Source of the DNA: Hyphomicrobium sp.
Lineage (GTDB): Bacteria > Pseudomonadota > Alphaproteobacteria > Rhizobiales > Hyphomicrobiaceae
Reading direction: 5' to 3'
Length of the DNA stretch: 55,430 nt
Assembly (NCBI GenBank): GCA_013141015.1
Contig: JABFRT010000021.1
Coordinates: forward strand, 1 to 55,430
The first letter of the stretch is position 1, and each line of letters begins with the position of its first letter. The notes under the pieces were generated by a model. That model was not told the origin of the DNA, searched no databases, and worked only from the letters and a program-made list of their open reading frames with translations. The position numbers were made by a program, and so were the translations under genes. Shown in pieces: positions 51,409 to 55,430 of this stretch.

Positions 51409-52767
51409 GTGGGAATTTTGAAAAAAGTTATTTTGAGCATCGGCTTATTTGTGTGCGCTGCGTCCCTCGGTGGGTGCGCTGGCCATATGGCCGAATCGGC
51501 GGCGGCCCCTTCAGAGGGGCTGCTGCCGCCCGTTCTCAATCCCATCACAAAAATCAACAAGTCGCTGCGCGAGTTGCCGCCGCCGGTGCAAAAGGTTGCG
51601 ATCGCGGTTTACGGCTACACCGATCAAACTGGACAATTCAAACCCGTCGACAACGTGCAAACGCTTTCGCGCGCGGTAACGCAGGGCGCGACGTCGGTGC
51701 TGATCAAAGCGCTGCAGGATGCCGGCGAAGGCGCGTGGTTCACGGTTGTGGAACGCGAACGTCTCGATAACCTGATGAAGGAACGCAAGATTATCGCAGA
51801 TATGCGTGAGCGCTATTTGGGCGAGCGCGGCGTCAATCCCAAGGCCTTGCCGCCACTGCTTTTTGCCGGCGTTCTCTTGGAAGGCGGCATCGTCGGCTAC
51901 GATTCCAACACGCGCACGGGCGGCGCGGGGGCGCGCTATCTCGGCATCGGTGGCGATGTCAAATTCCGCGAGGATACCGTCACGGTCTATCTGCGCGCAA
52001 TTTCTACAAAGACCGGCGAGGTGCTGGTGTCGACGGTCGCGCACAAGACCGTCATTTCGGTCGGGATTTCGGGTGGTGCCTTCAAGTTCGTGGCGCTCGA
52101 CAGGATTCTCGAAGCCGAGGTGGGCATCACCAACAATGAGCCGGAGCAGATCGCTGTGCAGCAGGCCATTGAGAAAGCCACTCACGCCATGATCGTTGAA
52201 GGCGCGGCACGTAATCTCTGGGCCTTCTCTGACAAGGCATTTCAGTCGCACGCGATCGAGAAGTTCTATCAGGAACAGCAGACGCTCGGACCAGTTGCCG
52301 CGCGGCAAGGCACACCGGCCGGGGGCAAAGGCGCGACTGCTGTGGCGGCGGCAAGCAGCGGCGCGCAAAATCCAGCGCAGGCGAGCAGCACGCCGTGGCA
52401 GGCTTCGGCATCGACGGCAGCGGCGCCGACAACCAGCGGCGTTGCGCCTCCAGCATCTGCTCCAGAATCTCCGCCCGCTGCTGCTCCTGCCAACAATTCC
52501 GGTGCGGTGAAAGCCGCCGAGGTTCCGGCGGCAAGGCCGGTGGCCAAACCTGTGGCGAAGCGCACGCCCATTGCCGCGTCGAAGCCGCCTGTGAACCAGC
52601 CCGTCGCGATGCTCACCGAAGAGGATCGCCCAGGTATGTCTCCAGGCGCTGCTTCTAATGGTCCTGGGCGCGCGCGCCTTTTGGCGCCGTCGGCTGGTGC
52701 CGGCATCGAGCCCGACTTCCAGCCGAGCCCTGAAAAAATGGGCGCACCGCCTCCGGAGGCGCCATGA
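51409..52767 (+). CDS. csgG: Curli secretion channel CsgG with long C-terminal extension
   Basis: A 452-residue outer-membrane lipoprotein; E. coli CsgG has 277 residues. The start is a GTG. The lipobox LGGC puts the lipidated Cys at 23. The CsgG domain runs to about 280: KVAIAVYGYTDQTGQFKP, TVVERERLDNLMKERKII, GVLLEGGIVGYDSNTRTGG and KTGEVLVSTVAHKTVIS. After about residue 285 follows a 165-residue tail rich in Ala, Pro and Ser. The core looks functional as the nonameric curlin exporter. It lies 52 bases after csgF. Confidence 0.88.
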   Translation: MGILKKVILSIGLFVCAASLGGCAGHMAESAAAPSEGLLPPVLNPITKINKSLRELPPPVQKVAIAVYGYTDQTGQFKPVDNVQTLSRAVTQGATSVLIKALQDAGEGAWFTVVERERLDNLMKERKIIADMRERYLGERGVNPKALPPLLFAGVLLEGGIVGYDSNTRTGGAGARYLGIGGDVKFREDTVTVYLRAISTKTGEVLVSTVAHKTVISVGISGGAFKFVALDRILEAEVGITNNEPEQIAVQQAIEKATHAMIVEGAARNLWAFSDKAFQSHAIEKFYQEQQTLGPVAARQGTPAGGKGATAVAAASSGAQNPAQASSTPWQASASTAAAPTTSGVAPPASAPESPPAAAPANNSGAVKAAEVPAARPVAKPVAKRTPIAASKPPVNQPVAMLTEEDRPGMSPGAASNGPGRARLLAPSAGAGIEPDFQPSPEKMGAPPPEAP

Positions 52768-53056
52768 CCAGCGTGCGCCAACCGGTTTGTAGTTTTGAAA
52801 GATTTTCTGGTGTCAGCGGGCGGCGCGATTTCGCCAGCGCGCACCAGACAGGAATTCCGCTCAGCCGAGCGGATAGGAGCCAAAGCCCTCTGCCGAAGCG
52901 ATACCGGCCAGGAGTTCTTGGTTCTGCAACGCGGTTTCCATGGGAGGCAGGCACGCCCCCCATGGACACCATTCACGGCCGGATTGCCGACCGCGCATCG
53001 CTAACAAGGTGCATTCTCGCATATTCGGCTTATTTTTCAAACCAGGAGATAAGTCC
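52768..53056. other. Gap between csgG and the first curlin gene
   Basis: I see no supported gene in these 289 bases. Two short frames (one overlapping the csgG stop) have no family features. A ribosome-binding site GGAG at 53045-53048 precedes the curlin start. A separate curlin promoter may lie here. Confidence 0.45.
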
Positions 53057-53827
53057 ATGAAAAAGATGCTTTTTGCGACCGTTTCGGCGCTCACTCTGAT
53101 GACCGGTGCGGCGCTGGCTGCAGGCCCAACCCCCGGCCAGAACGACTCGTTCGTTGACCAGATCGGCGATGGCAACAATGCCACGGTCGGCCAGGGCGGC
53201 GGCAACAACTACTCGGACGTCAATCAGGGCAGCAGCAACGACGCAAACGTTAGCCAGACCGGCGCCGCGGGCACAGCTAACCTATCGACGATCGATCAAG
53301 GTTCGGGCAACGGCCCTCTGCCGGGTTCGGGGGCGACCGTTGTCCAGGGCGGTGCCGCCACGGGCAACACATCGAACATTGAGCAGACCGGGACTGGCGG
53401 CAACTTGGCCGATGTCAACCAGGGTGGTGGCGCTGGCACCATGAACGATTCGAGTGTGACGCAGTCCGGCGCTGGCAACAACGATGCGACGATTGATCAG
53501 GCCGGTACCGGCTCATCGAACACCTCTGATGTCAACCAGGCTGGCTTCGGCAACGCTGCCACGATCAACCAGGGCGGCGACGACAACGTAAACGGCTCTA
53601 TCGTTGGTCAGACGGTGACTGGAATACTGCGTCCGTTGAACAGGGTGGAACTGACAACACCAACACTTCAGGCATCACTCAGACCGGCAACTCGAACACT
53701 GCCAATGTTGATCAAGGATTGGCGGGATCCGGCATCACCAACAATTCGACGGTCACTCAAACCGGCAACACCAACACTGCCACCGTCACGCAGAACTAAA
53801 TCGCAGATTGTTGAGGCGGGCGCATGA
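53057..53827 (+). CDS. Curlin-repeat amyloid protein 1, frameshifted at about 53622
   Basis: A secreted protein with curlin repeats (csgA/csgB type). A Sec signal peptide ends at ALAAGP. Repeats of the form (I/V)-x-Q-x-G-x-x-N-x-A run from residue 30 on, e.g. DGNNATVGQGGGNN and SNDANVSQTG. After QTVTG at about residue 189 the frame changes to a low-quality tail. The next frame continues repeats (NTASVEQGGTDNTNT and more) to a stop at 53797-53799. One missing base after 53622 explains this. The full product would have about 247 residues. Confidence 0.82.
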   Translation: MKKMLFATVSALTLMTGAALAAGPTPGQNDSFVDQIGDGNNATVGQGGGNNYSDVNQGSSNDANVSQTGAAGTANLSTIDQGSGNGPLPGSGATVVQGGAATGNTSNIEQTGTGGNLADVNQGGGAGTMNDSSVTQSGAGNNDATIDQAGTGSSNTSDVNQAGFGNAATINQGGDDNVNGSIVGQTVTGILRPLNRVELTTPTLQASLRPATRTLPMLIKDWRDPASPTIRRSLKPATPTLPPSRRTKSQIVEAGA

Positions 53828-53848
53828 TGCGCCCGTCTCACAATCTTT
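53806..53848 (+). terminator. Hairpin terminator after curlin gene 1
   Basis: The arms gattgttgaggcgggcgca (53806-53824) and tgcgcccgtctcacaatc (53828-53845) pair along nearly their whole length with a three-base loop, then TTT. The hairpin starts seven bases after the native stop at 53799, as expected for the unshifted gene. Confidence 0.65.
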
Positions 53849-53902
53849 CATCCATCCCGAGGCTAGGTAACGCGTACCTCAGCCGGATTAGGAGTAGAAA
53901 CC

Positions 53903-54700
53903 ATGAAACGAATACTTTTGGGCTTGGGGCTTGTTTTAGCCATGTCGATGCCCGCAACAGCTCAGACGAACGATCAAACTGCGACGCAAACCGGGAATGG
54001 GAACGAGGCGACAGTTACGCAGCTGCAGCCAACCAACTCGAACGATAATGATTCCTTGATCGAGCAGGGAACATCTTTGGCGCCGAGCGATAACAACAAA
54101 GCCACCGTGTACCAGGGTGGGGCGAGTTGGGATCTGACTCCTCAAGACGCCAAGAACGATTCCAAAATTTGGCAGAAGCAGGATGGCAACGAGGCGATCG
54201 TCAAACAGACAGGCACCCTCGGTGTTACCAACACGTCGGAGATCGACACCGACGGAAACGATAGCTATGCCAGTGTCGATCAGCAGGGCCGGGGCACGGG
54301 GCCGAACTTTTCGCGCATCGACCAAGTGGGCGATGACAATCGCGCGACGGTCACGCAGCTTGATGTCTACAACGACAACAATTCCGATATCGATCAGAAT
54401 GGCAGCAATAATACGGCGAACGTCTATCAGGGCGAAGCTGCAAACTTCGCTGGCGGTCCTGGTGCTAACAAGTACAACCATTCCGAAGTTACTCAGACGG
54501 GGGATTGGAGCAGAGCCGAGATCGACCAGGAGGGAAACGAAAACGCCTCGGTCAACACTTCGCTTGTGACACAGAACGGAACCGGCGTTGGGGTCGGTCA
54601 GGAGAATCTCGTCTCTGTCCACCAGTACGGTTCCACGACCAATTTCTCATCTGCTAACCAAAACGGTAACTCCAACACCGCTACGGTCAACCAACACTGA
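53903..54700 (+). CDS. Curlin-repeat amyloid protein 2
   Basis: A 265-residue secreted protein. A signal peptide ends at PATAQT. Curlin-type repeats with regularly spaced Gln, Gly and Asn fill the mature part: NGNEATVTQLQ, DGNEAIVKQTG, NDSYASVDQQG, DNRATVTQLD and SNTATVNQ at the end. The frame is intact, unlike that of its neighbour. It is probably exported by CsgG as fibre subunit or nucleator. Which of the three proteins plays CsgA and which CsgB cannot be told. Confidence 0.85.
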   Translation: MKRILLGLGLVLAMSMPATAQTNDQTATQTGNGNEATVTQLQPTNSNDNDSLIEQGTSLAPSDNNKATVYQGGASWDLTPQDAKNDSKIWQKQDGNEAIVKQTGTLGVTNTSEIDTDGNDSYASVDQQGRGTGPNFSRIDQVGDDNRATVTQLDVYNDNNSDIDQNGSNNTANVYQGEAANFAGGPGANKYNHSEVTQTGDWSRAEIDQEGNENASVNTSLVTQNGTGVGVGQENLVSVHQYGSTTNFSSANQNGNSNTATVNQH

Positions 54701-54715
54701 CCTTCAAAATTACAG

Positions 54716-54745
54716 AGGCGGCGCTCAAATTTTGGCTCCGCCTTT
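54716..54745 (+). terminator. Weak hairpin after curlin gene 2
   Basis: AGGCGG (54716-54721) and CCGCCT (54738-54743) enclose 16 bases, followed by TTGG. The stem is short and the T run is brief, so the call is tentative. Confidence 0.35.
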
Positions 54746-54817
54746 GGACATGCTTCGCATATTTTAAATCAGCCGGCTTCCACGCCGCGTTATGTGAGTG
54801 TTGTTTGGAGACTGCGC

Positions 54818-55430
54818 ATGTTTCGCTATTTTCTCGCCGCTGTATTCTTAGTGGCCACGGTATGGCTCGCCAACTCGCCGGAAGCCTTCGCCAGCGACGA
54901 TGACCGCGGCGGCTACACGTCCGGTCACGGTTCAGGCACAGGTTCAGGCTCGGGCCACAGCGGCGGAGACGACGACAATGATCATGACGACAACGAACAC
55001 GGCACCGGTCACGACGATGATGATGACCATGATGATGATCATCACGGGGGCGGCGGAGCATTCATCCTCCGCAATGACAGCCAGATTACGCAAATCGGCT
55101 CGGGCAACACCGCAACTGTCAACCAAACAGCGGTCGCCATCAGCTCGGGCAGTCATCACGGCGGCGACGATGATCACGGTGGTTCTGGCGGCGTCATTGG
55201 CAACCGCGCTCGCATCGAACAGTACGGCTCCAGCAACGACGCTGTGATCTCGCAATACGGCACCGACAACGACGCCAAGATCAAACAAGACGGCAACGCC
55301 AATACCGCCGACATCGGCCAAACCGGCTCCGGACATGAAGCCGAAATCGAGCAGGACGGCAACGGCCACCTTGCGCGCATTACCCAATTTGGGGAAGGAC
55401 GCGAATTCCACATCGATCAGTCGGGCGGCC
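54818..55430 (+). CDS. Curlin-repeat protein 3 with Asp/His-rich domain (3' end outside window)
   Basis: The frame starts at the ATG at 54818 (GGAG upstream) and is open to the window end, at least 204 residues. Residues 1-25 are a signal peptide (SPEAFA). Residues 26-80 are almost only Gly, Ser, Asp and His, with runs such as HDDDDDHDDDHH at 65-76. From about 88 curlin repeats follow: SQITQIGSGNTATVNQ, ARIEQYGSSNDAVISQ, AKIKQDGNANTADIGQ, AEIEQDGNGHLARITQ. A second short His/Asp insert (HHGGDDDHGG) splits the repeats. The acidic/His part resembles metal-binding low-complexity regions. Confidence 0.85.
   Translation, partial: MFRYFLAAVFLVATVWLANSPEAFASDDDRGGYTSGHGSGTGSGSGHSGGDDDNDHDDNEHGTGHDDDDDHDDDHHGGGGAFILRNDSQITQIGSGNTATVNQTAVAISSGSHHGGDDDHGGSGGVIGNRARIEQYGSSNDAVISQYGTDNDAKIKQDGNANTADIGQTGSGHEAEIEQDGNGHLARITQFGEGREFHIDQSGG

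Noticed and set aside
52764-53060. Short frames between csgG and curlin 1
   Set aside because: One overlaps the csgG stop, but neither resembles CsgE, CsgC or CsgH; composition is not curli-like.
53100-55430. Regular repeats considered as CRISPR or minisatellite
   Set aside because: The periodicity comes from curlin protein repeats; repeat units vary in DNA sequence and lack constant spacers.
1-55430. tRNA or rRNA genes
   Set aside because: No T-loop plus acceptor-stem arrangement and no rRNA motif was found by eye; a dedicated search such as tRNAscan-SE would be decisive.

Overview
The window is high-GC DNA from an alphaproteobacterium, most likely of the order Hyphomicrobiales. The reasons are the complete aerobic-type cobalamin gene set (cobG, cobN, cobF, cobO, a DUF1636 gene), the alphaproteobacterial style of phn and mod operons, and a curli-type amyloid locus with curlin-repeat proteins. 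No rRNA, tRNA, CRISPR array or intact insertion sequence was seen.

Layout. (1) 1-10.2 kb is an accessory strip of small stress and regulatory genes: AraC, VOC, GNAT, DUF1697 and GST genes, two ArsR+SRPBCC pairs, MarR with a monooxygenase, and TetR with a CMD-family gene. It also holds five broken genes: an AAC(3)-like stub, an SRPBCC tail fused back to back to a zinc-peptidase tail, a 4-OT tautomerase with a stop at codon 5, and a tyrosine-integrase tail. (2) 10.2-21.2 kb is a full C-P lyase locus, phnDCE-phnF and phnGHIJKLMN-phnP, with two matching palindromic operator candidates. (3) 21.5-25.4 kb, minus strand, is modE-modABC plus a TauE/SafE-type permease. (4) 26-46.6 kb is the aerobic cobalamin supercluster. 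One B12 riboswitch leads DUF1636-cobW-cobN-cobG-cobH-cobI-cobJ, then (with cobK inverted between them) cobL-cobM-cobB-cobA. A second riboswitch leads cbiM-cobF-cobT. cobO-cobQ, cobD-cobC and cobU lie at the right edge. cobB is split by a frameshift. (5) 47.2-48.9 kb is a hipBA toxin-antitoxin module with four evenly spaced operators. (6) 49.2-50.3 kb is a metallophosphoesterase. (7) 50.9-55.4 kb is a curli locus: csgF, csgG with a long tail, and three successive curlin-repeat proteins. The last runs off the window and carries an unusual Asp/His-rich region.

How the genes work together. PhnDCE imports phosphonates, PhnGHIJKLM with PhnN and PhnP converts them to phosphoribosyl pyrophosphate, and PhnF probably represses both transcripts. 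ModABC imports molybdate. The cob genes make adenosylcobalamin from uroporphyrinogen III and are fed by cobalt entering through CbiM, with B12 feedback through the riboswitches. cobS, the cobST chelatase partners, cobE and bluB are not in this window. CsgG and CsgF should export and anchor the curlins. Several conserved genes show single-base indels (cobB, hipB, the metallophosphoesterase and curlin 1). These may be real decay or assembly errors and should be settled from reads first.
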